Part shown: positions 25,501-33,643 of the stretch, in pieces
Layout of the letters: each line of letters starts with the position of its first letter
Position numbering within the stretch: the first letter of the stretch is position 1
From: an uncultured Porphyromonas sp.
GTDB taxonomy: Bacteria > Bacteroidota > Bacteroidia > Bacteroidales > Porphyromonadaceae
Assembly: GCF_947254915.1 (NCBI RefSeq)
Contig: NZ_CAMYEZ010000005.1
Location: 1 to 36,684 of the forward strand
Reading direction: 5' to 3'
DNA: 36,684 bases
Translations under genes and position numbers: made by a program
The notes under the pieces: generated by a model
Seen by the model: the letters and a program-made list of their open reading frames with translations, nothing else
Databases searched by the model: none
Told to the model about the DNA's origin: nothing

Positions 25501-25527
25501 TGTGGTGATTGATTGAGATATTAGTCG

Positions 25528-25535
25528 TATCTTTG
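25528..25535 (+). promoter_or_regulatory. -7 box of the hydrogenase operon
   Basis: TATCTTTG is a perfect TAnnTTTG match, 62 bp before the ATG at 25598. No TTTG -33 box is found 19-21 bp upstream, as might be expected for a promoter that depends on an activator. Confidence 0.65.
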
Positions 25536-25597
25536 TGGAGCATTTAGAGATCTGACCTGTGCAGTGCGGGTCAAAAGCTGAAACATAACGTGACCCT

Positions 25598-27097
25598 ATG
25601 ACCTATATAAACAATGTAATGATCGTGCGCCACAAGCTCCTCTCAACGATGGTAGAGAGATGGCGCAAAGACCAGTTGGTCAAAACAATAGATCGCATTC
25701 CCCTAGAGCTAAGCCCACGTAAGAATCGCAATGTGCTAGGACGTTGCTGCCCCCATAAGGAGCGCGCAGTGTGGAAGTACAAGATGTTTCCTCTCCTAGG
25801 CTTTGACATGCAGGACGAGGAGGATGAGCTCACACCACTATCGGAGTACGCTCACACAGCGCTACATCGTCCACAGCCTACTAAGGAGAATGTCCTCTGC
25901 GTCATTGATGAGGCGTGCACCTCGTGCGTACAGATCAACTATGAGGTGTCTAACCTCTGTCGTGGTTGTGTAAGCCGTGCCTGCTCAAGCAACTGCCCGA
26001 AGAGCTGTATCTCATTTCAAAAGAATGGTCAGGCTCAGATCGATCACGATGTATGTATCAGTTGCGGTCAGTGCCACAAGAACTGCCCCTACCATGCGAT
26101 CGTCTACATACCCGTGCCTTGCGAGGAGTCTTGCCCAGTGGGAGCCATCAGTAAGGACGAGGATGGCATTGAGCATATTGACGAGTCTAAGTGTATCTAC
26201 TGTGGCTCTTGTCTGAATGCTTGTCCCTTTGGTGCCATCTTTGAGATCTCGCAGGTCTTTGACGTGCTAGGCGCTATAGAGCGTGGCGAGCAGGTGGTGG
26301 CTATCGTGGCTCCAGCGATCCTTGGTCAGTTTAAGGCAACGCGTGAGCAGGTCTACGGAGCAATCAAGAAGATTGGCTTCCATGATGTCATTGAGGTGGC
26401 TCAGGGTGCTATGGACACGGTGAGCCACGAGGGTAAGGAGCTGGTGGAGAAGATAGAGGCTGGCCAAGCCTTTATGACCACTTCGTGCTGTCCTTCCTTC
26501 TACGAGTTGGTGGATAAGCATGCCCCTGGTCTCAAGCCTTTTGTTTCTAGCTCACACTCACCGATGGTCTACACGGCAGAGCGTGCGCGCAAGCTTTATC
26601 CCGACAGCAAGATCGTCTTCTTCGGTCCTTGTGTGGCTAAGCGCAAGGAGATCAAGCGTCCCAACGTAGATGTTGATATGGTGGTCACCTTTGAGGAGCT
26701 AGGCTCTATCCTAGAGGGACTGGACATAGACATCAATACAGTCGAGGGCTACAAGCCTGCCGTTGAGTCAGTACGTGAGGCGCACGCCTTCGCTCGCAAT
26801 GGCGGTGTCAAGGATGCTGTCATCTCCTATCTGAGCAATACGGAGGAGTACAAGGACTTCGTAGAGCGCCTCACCGCTGAGGAGATCGCAGGTATGGACA
26901 AGAAAGCGGTTGCCAAGCTCAAGGCTTACGGCAAGCGTGGCAAGGCTGACACACAGTTCGTCGAGGTGATGGCTTGTCTCGGTGGATGTGTGACTGGCCC
27001 GAGCGCCTTCAACGATGTACTCGCAGGTCGCCGTCAGCTACTCAAAGAGGTGGAGAAGATCGACCTCACCTATGCTAACTACAAAGAGCAAGAGTGA
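25598..27097 (+). CDS. hydA: Monomeric [FeFe]-hydrogenase, group B-like
   Basis: Reversible H2/proton enzyme, 499 residues, no signal peptide, so cytoplasmic. The H-cluster motifs are complete: L1 TSCCPSF (295-301), L2 GPCVAKRKE (343-351) and L3 EVMACLGGC (456-464), giving ligands C298, C345, C460 and C464. L2 has Gly where group A enzymes have Met (MPC), and L1 ends in Phe rather than Trp; both fit group B enzymes. Two 4Fe-4S ferredoxin motifs are clear: C153/156/159/163 and C199/202/205/209, with partner cysteines C175/C179. An extra Cys-rich stretch lies at 101-137. The neighbours HydE, HydG and HydF confirm the role. No NADH-binding or other electron-transfer subunit is encoded, so ferredoxin is the likely partner. 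M8 is a possible alternative start. Confidence 0.93.
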   Translation: MTYINNVMIVRHKLLSTMVERWRKDQLVKTIDRIPLELSPRKNRNVLGRCCPHKERAVWKYKMFPLLGFDMQDEEDELTPLSEYAHTALHRPQPTKENVLCVIDEACTSCVQINYEVSNLCRGCVSRACSSNCPKSCISFQKNGQAQIDHDVCISCGQCHKNCPYHAIVYIPVPCEESCPVGAISKDEDGIEHIDESKCIYCGSCLNACPFGAIFEISQVFDVLGAIERGEQVVAIVAPAILGQFKATREQVYGAIKKIGFHDVIEVAQGAMDTVSHEGKELVEKIEAGQAFMTTSCCPSFYELVDKHAPGLKPFVSSSHSPMVYTAERARKLYPDSKIVFFGPCVAKRKEIKRPNVDVDMVVTFEELGSILEGLDIDINTVEGYKPAVESVREAHAFARNGGVKDAVISYLSNTEEYKDFVERLTAEEIAGMDKKAVAKLKAYGKRGKADTQFVEVMACLGGCVTGPSAFNDVLAGRRQLLKEVEKIDLTYANYKEQE

Positions 27098-28121
27098 TAC
27101 GCTAGACCACGTAGCGACAGCCTCCATCCCTGAGCTGAAGGCTCTATTAGACAGTAACGACACGCACCTCGAGCATGAGCTTCAGGTGCGTGCCAAGGCA
27201 CTTGCGGAGCTGCAGTTCGGTCGGAGGATCTATCTGCGCGGTCTCATTGAGATATCAAACGTTTGTCGCAACGACTGCTACTACTGTGGCATCCGCTCAG
27301 GCAATGAGCGCGTCACCCGCTATCGGCTCACAGCCGACGAAGTGATGTCGGCCTGCGAGCGAGGATACGAGATCGGCTTTCGCACCTTCGTGCTACAGGG
27401 AGGCGAAGATCCCTATTGGCGAGGAGAACGCTTGGTCTCGTTGGTACGCAACATACGGACTAGCTATCCAGAATGCGCCATCACGCTTTCGCTCGGAGAG
27501 ATGGAGTATGCGGAGTACGAGGCGCTCTTTTGCGCTGGTGCCAACCGCTACCTGCTCCGCCACGAGACTTACGACAAGAAGCATTACCAGAGCCTGCACC
27601 CCAGCACGATGGCCCAGGAGCATCGGCTACAAGCGCTACGAGACCTCAAGCAGATCGGCTACCAAGTGGGGACAGGCGTGATGATTGGTTCGCCAGGACA
27701 GACGACCGCCCACTTAGCGCAAGACCTAGACTTCATCCGTCGCTTGCAGCCCGCGATGATAGGCGTAGGACCATTCATCCCACATGAGGACACGCCCCTG
27801 GGCACCTACCCGGCGGGGAGTCTGTCGATGACACTGCGCTTCCTCGCACTCTGCCGGCTCCTCAATCCACGGGCGCTGATCCCCGCCACGACCGCCGTCG
27901 CGACGCTTCACCCCGAGGGTCGCCTAGCCGCCATACGATCTGGGTGCAATGTGGTGATGCCCAACCTATCCCCATTAAACCACAGAGCCGACTACGCTCT
28001 GTATAACAACAAAGCCTACTCAGGGTCTGAGGCTGCCGAGGGAGTCGCTCTCCTGCAGGCACAGCTAGACACCATAGGCTACCAAATAGACTGGGGGCGT
28101 GGAGACGCTCCAGCCAGCTAA
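27072..28121 (+). CDS. hydE: [FeFe]-hydrogenase maturase HydE
   Basis: Radical SAM enzyme acting in assembly of the 2Fe subcluster, in the step leading to the bridging dithiomethylamine. The chosen ATG at 27072 overlaps the end of hydA by 26 bp and gives 349 residues, a normal HydE length; the frame stays open upstream to 27015, but that would lie wholly inside hydA. The SAM cluster motif CRNDCYYC gives C65, C69 and C72, followed by GIRSGN. The FVLQGGEDPYW and the ITLSLGE segments are typical of the biotin synthase-like HydE group. The overlap implies translational coupling with the hydrogenase. Confidence 0.94.
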   Translation: MLTTKSKSDTLDHVATASIPELKALLDSNDTHLEHELQVRAKALAELQFGRRIYLRGLIEISNVCRNDCYYCGIRSGNERVTRYRLTADEVMSACERGYEIGFRTFVLQGGEDPYWRGERLVSLVRNIRTSYPECAITLSLGEMEYAEYEALFCAGANRYLLRHETYDKKHYQSLHPSTMAQEHRLQALRDLKQIGYQVGTGVMIGSPGQTTAHLAQDLDFIRRLQPAMIGVGPFIPHEDTPLGTYPAGSLSMTLRFLALCRLLNPRALIPATTAVATLHPEGRLAAIRSGCNVVMPNLSPLNHRADYALYNNKAYSGSEAAEGVALLQAQLDTIGYQIDWGRGDAPAS

Positions 28122-28133
28122 GAGAATGAATGT

Positions 28134-29552
28134 ATGAGTTACAATAAGCAATCGCACGATGCCTGTGACTTCATCAATCATGATGAAATCATCGACACCC
28201 TCCGCTATGCGGAGCAATATAAAGATGATGAGAAAGTTATCTCCGACATCCTACGCAAGGCTGCGGAGATGCGTGGGCTAGACCACCGCGAGGCGGCCGT
28301 ACTCCTCCTCGCTGAGGACCCTGCGACACGGCAACGAGTGGCACAGCTGGCCGAGCAAATCAAGCTACGCTTCTACGGCAAGCGCATTGTCCTCTTTGCG
28401 CCACTTTACCTCTCCAACTACTGTATCAATGGTTGTGTCTATTGCCCTTACCACGCTAAGAACCGCACCATTCCCCGTCACAAGCTGACGCAGGAGCAGA
28501 TACGACAAGAGGTGATCGCCCTGCAAGACATGGGGCACAAGCGTCTCGCCCTCGAGGCTGGCGAAGATCCACGCAACAACCCGATCGAATATATCCTTGA
28601 GTCGATCCAGACGATCTACTCCATACATCATAAGAACGGAGCTATCCGCCGTGTCAATGTCAACATCGCCGCAACCACCGTTGAGGAGTATCGTATGCTT
28701 CACGAGGCGGGCATCGGCACTTACATACTCTTCCAGGAGACTTACCACAAGGAGCACTACGAAGAGCTACACCCGAGAGGTCCTAAGAGTGACTACGCCT
28801 ACCATACCGAGTCCATGGATCGAGCTATGCAAGGAGGCATTGACGATGTCGGTCTGGGCGTACTCTTTGGTCTGAGCACTTACCGCTACGACTTCGTCGG
28901 ACTGATGATGCACGCAGAGCATTTGGAGGCAACCTTTGGCGTAGGACCTCACACGATCAGCGTGCCACGCATTTGCCCAGCCGATGACATATCGCTCGAA
29001 TCCTTCCCCGAGGCAATCCCCGACGACACCTTCCTTCATATCATTGCGGTGGCTCGACTGGCGGTCCCTTACACAGGGATCATCGTCTCAACCCGCGAGC
29101 GTGAGGCGGTACGACAGCGAGCTCTCCACGTAGGCGTATCGCAGATCAGCGGTGGCTCCCGCACCTCTGTGGGAGGATACGCACAGACGACAGAGGCTGC
29201 CCACTCGGAGCAGTTTGAGGTGAGCGACCCACGCACCCTCGACGAGGTCGTCTACTGGCTCCTCCAGCAGGGACACATACCGAGCTTCTGCACCGCATGC
29301 TATCGTGAGGGACGTACCGGAGACCGCTTCATGTCGCTCTGCAAGAGTGGCCAGATCTCCAACTGCTGCGGTCCCAATGCGCTTCTAACACTGCAGGAGT
29401 ACCTCGAGGATTACGCTTCACCCACCACCCGAGAGCTGGGACTAGAGATGATCTCGCAGCAGCTCCCCACGGTTCCCAATGAGCGGATTCGCGCTATCGC
29501 TCAGCAGCGTCTCCAGCAGATCAAGGCGGGAGAGCGAGACTTCCGCTTTTAA
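28134..29552 (+). CDS. hydG: [FeFe]-hydrogenase maturase HydG
   Basis: Radical SAM tyrosine lyase that produces the CO and CN- ligands of the H-cluster. 472 residues, full length. The SAM cluster motif CINGCVYCPYH has C97, C101 and C104. The C-terminal cluster that binds the dangler iron is complete as C386-x2-C389-x22-C412 (CTAC...NCC). LALEAGEDPRNNP and the FQETYHKEHYEELHP block are HydG-like and parallel to ThiH. It begins 12 bp after hydE and ends 15 bp before hydF. Confidence 0.96.
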   Translation: MSYNKQSHDACDFINHDEIIDTLRYAEQYKDDEKVISDILRKAAEMRGLDHREAAVLLLAEDPATRQRVAQLAEQIKLRFYGKRIVLFAPLYLSNYCINGCVYCPYHAKNRTIPRHKLTQEQIRQEVIALQDMGHKRLALEAGEDPRNNPIEYILESIQTIYSIHHKNGAIRRVNVNIAATTVEEYRMLHEAGIGTYILFQETYHKEHYEELHPRGPKSDYAYHTESMDRAMQGGIDDVGLGVLFGLSTYRYDFVGLMMHAEHLEATFGVGPHTISVPRICPADDISLESFPEAIPDDTFLHIIAVARLAVPYTGIIVSTREREAVRQRALHVGVSQISGGSRTSVGGYAQTTEAAHSEQFEVSDPRTLDEVVYWLLQQGHIPSFCTACYREGRTGDRFMSLCKSGQISNCCGPNALLTLQEYLEDYASPTTRELGLEMISQQLPTVPNERIRAIAQQRLQQIKAGERDFRF

Positions 29553-29567
29553 TAGACGAAAACGGGT

Positions 29568-30764
29568 ATGGCTTCTAGAAAGGACGCATCCGAGCGCAAA
29601 CGAATCGTTCTCGTAGGGCAGGTCAACAGTGGCAAGTCTACGCTCTACAACTGCCTGCTACGCCAAGAGCGGTCGCTCGTGTCTGACCAAGCTGGCACCA
29701 CAACCGACAGCGTGGAGAAGCTCTTCGAGCTGCCCAGCGTAGGGCCCGTCCTACTGGTCGACACGCCAGGGCTAGCCGACGACACACCCCTCGGAGCCGA
29801 GCGACAGCGAGTCACACAGCAAGCTCTAAGCTCTGCCGATCTGATCCTCTACCTACTCAGTTGCGAAGAGTCCCTCGACACTCCGATCATAACCGCTTTG
29901 CGAAAGGCGAGCGTGCCGACACTCCCGATCATTGCTCGTGCCGACCTACCTGAGCAAAGCTTGTGGCTAGCGCGACAAGAGGAGATCATGCAATGCTTCG
30001 GTCACACTCCCCTCACGCTGTGTCAGGACGACGAAAAGAGTTTGGACACCCTACTTGAGGCGATCCGGCGAACGCTAAGCAATGAGTCGGAGCCAGCCCC
30101 CTCGCTCCTCGGCAACCTCTGCCAAGCGGGTGATCTCGTGCTCCTCGTCATGCCACAAGACAGCTCAGCTCCCGCAGGTCGACTCATCTTGCCACAGGTG
30201 CAGACCATCAGAGCATTGCTAGACAGAGGGTGTCACGCCCTATGCGTCACCCCAGAGCAACTCCCCGCAGCGCTGTCCCAGCTAGCCGCCCCGCCTCAGC
30301 TCATCATCACAGACTCGCAAGTCTTTGCCACCGTCGAGCCGCTGGTCCCTGAGGGTTGTCGACTCACCTCTTTCTCCATTCTCATGAGCGCCCAGCGTGG
30401 TGACCTTCAGCGACTTGTTGCGGGAGCAGGGGCCATTGGTCGGCTCACGCCCGCCAGCCGTATACTTATTGCGGAGGCTTGCACCCACGCTCCCGAGGGC
30501 GAGGACATTGGCACGGTCAAGCTGCCCCGCCTCCTCCGCAAGCGCATCGGCGAGACGCTCACCATTGAGCATGTGTCTGGTCGGGACTTCCCCGAGGATC
30601 TCACGCCCTACGACCTCGTCATCCACTGCGGTGGCTGCATGTTCAACCGCCGCATGCTCATCTCCCGCCAAGACCTCGCCACGGATCAGCAGGTACCGAT
30701 GACCAACTATGGGCTAGCGATAGCCTACCTGACCGGCATCCTCGACAAAGTGACTCTCCCGTAG
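29568..30764 (+). CDS. hydF: [FeFe]-hydrogenase maturase HydF (GTPase)
   Basis: Scaffold that carries the 2Fe precursor and passes it to the hydrogenase. 398 residues. The G domain has P-loop GQVNSGKS (17-24), TTTDSVEK and G3 DTPG (65-68). The G4 position reads ARAD (123-126) instead of NKxD, so base specificity may be relaxed. The Fe-S binding end has C305-T-H307, then about 45 residues, then H353-C354-G-G-C357, matching the CxH...HCxxC pattern of HydF. It is the last gene of the hydAEGF operon and is followed by a terminator that overlaps repeat copy C. Confidence 0.94.
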   Translation: MASRKDASERKRIVLVGQVNSGKSTLYNCLLRQERSLVSDQAGTTTDSVEKLFELPSVGPVLLVDTPGLADDTPLGAERQRVTQQALSSADLILYLLSCEESLDTPIITALRKASVPTLPIIARADLPEQSLWLARQEEIMQCFGHTPLTLCQDDEKSLDTLLEAIRRTLSNESEPAPSLLGNLCQAGDLVLLVMPQDSSAPAGRLILPQVQTIRALLDRGCHALCVTPEQLPAALSQLAAPPQLIITDSQVFATVEPLVPEGCRLTSFSILMSAQRGDLQRLVAGAGAIGRLTPASRILIAEACTHAPEGEDIGTVKLPRLLRKRIGETLTIEHVSGRDFPEDLTPYDLVIHCGGCMFNRRMLISRQDLATDQQVPMTNYGLAIAYLTGILDKVTLP

Positions 30765-30808
30765 CCAGCTCCTCAAGGAGGGAACTCTATAGTCTGAAGA
30801 TCCACAAG

Positions 30809-30851
30809 CATCCACCGAAAGAAATTTGACTTTCTCGGTGGATGTTTTTTT
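30809..30851 (+). terminator. Terminator of the hydrogenase operon
   Basis: CATCCACCGA (30809-30818) pairs perfectly with TCGGTGGATG (30835-30844), followed by seven T. The right arm overlaps the end of repeat copy C (TCCACCGAG in the repeat's own orientation), so the stop signal partly consists of repeat sequence. Confidence 0.85.
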
Positions 30852-30992
30852 ATTCCTCAGGAGGAAAAGCTAAATTCTTCGGACTTGCGATTTGCTTCTT
30901 CCGAAGTTTCATTTCATTCTTCCGAAGTTTTATTTCCCGGTTCCGTGGGGAATTTTCATTTGCTCCGTGGAGCTTTTCGATTTCCTCAGGAG
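30834..30992 (-). repeat. Dispersed ~160-bp element, copy C (inverted)
   Basis: In minus orientation the order is CTCCTGAGGAAATCG, CTCCACGGAG, ATGAAAATTCCCCACGGA, then three 21-bp units (30916-30936, 30895-30915, 30874-30894), then TTTAGCTTTTCCTCC and TCCACCGAG. The first unit is identical to the first unit of copy B, and the second is identical to the second unit of copy A. It fills most of the gap between hydF and the glycosyltransferase gene. Confidence 0.8.
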
Positions 30993-31015
30993 AGATGGAA
31001 ATCAGCGGAGATTAG

Positions 31016-31023
31016 TATCTTTG
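31016..31023 (+). promoter_or_regulatory. -7 box for the glycosyltransferase operon
   Basis: TATCTTTG, 26 bp before the ATG at 31049, is a perfect -7 match. It lies 23 bp beyond the end of repeat copy C. A -33 TTTG is not seen. Confidence 0.6.
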
Positions 31024-31048
31024 TGGGACAGTACTACAAATAGACCTC

Positions 31049-32041
31049 ATGACTGATCACAACTCTCTCGAAACGACCGCCCCAGAGCGCCCCGACATCT
31101 CGGTGGTCATTCCCTTGCTCAACGAGGCTGAGAGCCTCCCCGAGCTCTACGAGCGCATCGTAGCTCACACCGCTGAGCTGGGACTGAGCTACGAGATCAT
31201 CTTCGTCGACGATGGCAGTAGCGACGACTCGTGGCAAGTGATCAAGCAGCTAGCTGCTCAGGACGCAGCGGTGCATGCGATCAAGTTTCGTCGTAACTAC
31301 GGCAAGTCGCCTGCGCTGCAGTGTGGCTTTGCTAAGGCTTGCGGACGAGTGGTCATCACGATGGATGCTGACCTGCAGGACGCTCCCGAGGAGATAGGCG
31401 GGATGTACAATATGATCGTCCATGAGGGGTACGATCTCGTAAGCGGATGGAAGAAAAAACGCTATGACCCGCTCTCCAAGACGATCCCCACGAAGCTCTT
31501 TAACGCAACCGCTAGACGGGTCTCGGGGATTAAGAATCTACACGACTTCAACTGCGGACTCAAGGCGTACCGTGCGGAGGTGGTTCATAGCATCGAGCTC
31601 TACAACGATATGCACCGCTACATTCCTTATCTAGCGAAGAATGCGGGCTTCACCAAGATTGGCGAGCAGGTGGTGCACCATGCGCCTCGCAAGTATGGGC
31701 ACTCGAAGTTTGGACTAGACCGCTTCTTCAACGGCTACCTAGACCTGCTTACGCTTTGGTTCACCCATCGTTTCGGGCGCAAGCCGATGCACTTCTTCGG
31801 GTTCTGGGGCTCGCTTATGTTTCTCATAGGATTCATAGCGCTCATCGTGGTCCTCTCGTTCAAGCTCTCCGCACTCATCAGCGGTACACCCGCTCCGCTC
31901 GTGACGGATCGCGTCTACTTCTACATCTCCCTGGCAGCGATGATCATCGGGGTGCAACTCTTCTGCGCTGGCTTCATCGGAGAGATGATCACACGCCGCG
32001 ACCCCAATCGTGACATCTATAATATAGAGACAGAACTATGA
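31049..32041 (+). CDS. Family 2 glycosyltransferase, membrane-anchored (polyprenyl-phosphate type)
   Basis: 330 residues. The GT-A domain comes first, with DISVVIPLLNEAESL, FVDDGSSDDSW and the DXD-type metal site MDADLQDAPEE (about 110-120). NLHDFNCGLKAYR and HAPRKYGHSKFG are typical of the DPM1/GtrB/ArnC-like group, which moves a sugar from a nucleotide donor to undecaprenyl phosphate at the inner membrane. Two hydrophobic helices (about 248-275 and 290-315) anchor the C-terminus. The sugar cannot be told from the sequence. Its stop overlaps the nitroreductase start (ATGA), so the two are translationally coupled. Confidence 0.9.
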   Translation: MTDHNSLETTAPERPDISVVIPLLNEAESLPELYERIVAHTAELGLSYEIIFVDDGSSDDSWQVIKQLAAQDAAVHAIKFRRNYGKSPALQCGFAKACGRVVITMDADLQDAPEEIGGMYNMIVHEGYDLVSGWKKKRYDPLSKTIPTKLFNATARRVSGIKNLHDFNCGLKAYRAEVVHSIELYNDMHRYIPYLAKNAGFTKIGEQVVHHAPRKYGHSKFGLDRFFNGYLDLLTLWFTHRFGRKPMHFFGFWGSLMFLIGFIALIVVLSFKLSALISGTPAPLVTDRVYFYISLAAMIIGVQLFCAGFIGEMITRRDPNRDIYNIETEL

Positions 32042-32559
32042 CTAAGACCTTCGACCAAATCATCTCTACAAGGCGTACGGTACGCCACTTTGACGCGACC
32101 AAGCCGATGACTCGTGAAGAGCTCATGCCAATACTGGAGGCTGGGCGACTAGCTCCCTCGGCAAAGAACTTCCAGCCACTCCGCTTCGTCGTGGTGCTCT
32201 CCGAGGAGGAGCGCACGAAGCTCCACGCCATCAGTCAGCAACCGTGGTTTTACCATGCTCCGAGCTACATCGTCGTCATCGGTGACCACGACAAAGCGTG
32301 GCAGCGCCCGCACTGTGACCTCACCTACGTAGATACCTCGATAGCACTGACGCACATGCTCCTCAAGGCTGAGGATATGGGACTAGGCGCTACGACGGTG
32401 GCTGCCTTCGATCAGGATATATGCCGTGAGCTACTACAGATCCCAGAGCATGAGGAGCCGATCCTCATCTTAGCAGTGGGGCATCCAGACCCAGCCTTTG
32501 CGGGCAAAGAGGGCAACCCACGTCGCAAGACGATGGAGGAGCTGGTCACATTCATCTAA
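32038..32559 (+). CDS. Nitroreductase family protein
   Basis: FMN-dependent oxidoreductase of 173 residues. It opens with the family signature STRRTVRHFD (about 10-19), then ILEAGRLAPSAKNFQPLRFVVV (about 39-60), which binds FMN. The middle has the helix ALTHMLLKAEDMGLG and the end has ILAVGHPD. The substrate is not predictable; quinones or nitro-compounds are usual in vitro. It starts within the stop of the glycosyltransferase (4-bp overlap) and precedes apbE by 15 bp. The three-gene grouping suggests co-transcription rather than a common pathway. Confidence 0.9.
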   Translation: MTKTFDQIISTRRTVRHFDATKPMTREELMPILEAGRLAPSAKNFQPLRFVVVLSEEERTKLHAISQQPWFYHAPSYIVVIGDHDKAWQRPHCDLTYVDTSIALTHMLLKAEDMGLGATTVAAFDQDICRELLQIPEHEEPILILAVGHPDPAFAGKEGNPRRKTMEELVTFI

Positions 32560-32574
32560 GCTAGTCGCACCGCT

Positions 32575-33576
32575 ATGCGTCGCACCGTCACCCTACTACT
32601 TCTTTCGCTCATTCTCTTGAGCAGTTGCCACCAGGAGGCACCCTACAGGAGTGCCGAGGGGCTCATCTTTGGCACGCTTTATCGGGTCACCTACCAGGCT
32701 GACCAGGACTTGTCCGATCAGATCAATGAGGCGCTACAGGAGGTCAACCGTGTGGCAAACCCCTTTGACTCAACCTCTATGATCTATGCGGTCAACAACA
32801 ACTTGTCGATGGCGGTGGACAGCACTTTCTACGCTATCTACAGCGTAGCGCGGAGGGTCTACGAGCAGTCGGGCGGCGTCTACGACGTGACCATTGCCCC
32901 GCTGGTCAATGCGTGGGGCTTTGGCTTCGAAAAGAGCTACCCACTCACACAGCAACAGGTGGATAGTTTGATGGAGTTGGTCGGCATGGACAAGGTCTCC
33001 TGCACTCCTACAGAGCTAACCAAGGCAAACCCCGCAATGGAGCTAGACTTCGCCTCCGTTGCCAAGGGCTACGCCTCTGACCTCGTAGGCGAGAAGCTGC
33101 GCAAAGCGGGCGTGACCAACTACCTAGTGGAGATAGGCGGCGAGATAGCTTACTCGGGGCACAATCCGCAAGGTGCTCCATGGCGTGTCGGCATCTCAAG
33201 GCCAGACCTGGACTCACTGGGTATAAGCCAAGAGCTACAGGAGATCATAGACCTGCCAGGCGAGCAAGGAGGACTGGCCACCTCGGGCAACTATCGCAAC
33301 TACAAGATCGCATCCGACGGACGAGTCTACGGGCACACGATCTCTGCGCTGAGCGGTTACCCAGCCGAGACAGACATCCTGAGCGCCTCGGTGATCGCTC
33401 CGACTTGCGCTGAGGCTGATGCTCTGGCGACAGCCTTCATGGCTTCGGGGTACGAGGGCTCAGAGGCGATGCGTAAGCGACTTTCGCCTGAGATCTCCTT
33501 CCTACTCTTCGTATCGGCTGGCGACTCCTTAGCTTTTACCACCATCGCTAGTCCATCCTTTCCACGATCGCACTGA
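32575..33576 (+). CDS. apbE: FAD:protein FMN transferase, lipoprotein
   Basis: Covalently attaches FMN to threonine in exported or membrane flavoproteins such as RnfG or NqrC. 333 residues. A lipoprotein signal with lipobox LLSSC (C18) places it on the periplasmic side. Family motifs are GTLYRVTY, GVYDVTIAPLVNAWGFG, LDFASVAKGYASD, YLVEIGGEIAYSG and TSGNYRNY with GHTISALSGYP. The Mg2+-linked DALATAFMASG is near the end. No ApbE target is encoded in this window. It is the third gene of the glycosyltransferase-nitroreductase-apbE group. Confidence 0.94.
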   Translation: MRRTVTLLLLSLILLSSCHQEAPYRSAEGLIFGTLYRVTYQADQDLSDQINEALQEVNRVANPFDSTSMIYAVNNNLSMAVDSTFYAIYSVARRVYEQSGGVYDVTIAPLVNAWGFGFEKSYPLTQQQVDSLMELVGMDKVSCTPTELTKANPAMELDFASVAKGYASDLVGEKLRKAGVTNYLVEIGGEIAYSGHNPQGAPWRVGISRPDLDSLGISQELQEIIDLPGEQGGLATSGNYRNYKIASDGRVYGHTISALSGYPAETDILSASVIAPTCAEADALATAFMASGYEGSEAMRKRLSPEISFLLFVSAGDSLAFTTIASPSFPRSH

Positions 33577-33615
33577 TGCCAGTGCGCTTGCCTAGCAATA
33601 TCGGACGGACTTTCT

Positions 33616-33623
33616 TATCTTTG
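33616..33623 (+). promoter_or_regulatory. -7 box for the Wzz-like gene
   Basis: TATCTTTG, 20 bp before the ATG at 33644. CTAGCAATA at 33592-33600 matches 9 of the 11 bases of the direct repeats upstream of the hydrogenase operon. Confidence 0.6.
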
Positions 33624-33643
33624 CATCATCTAGCAACTATATT

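Noticed and set aside
27015..27071. Longer HydE starting at 27015
   Set aside because: The extra residues lie inside hydA in another frame and have no HydE character; the start at 27072 gives a normal length and a short coupling overlap.
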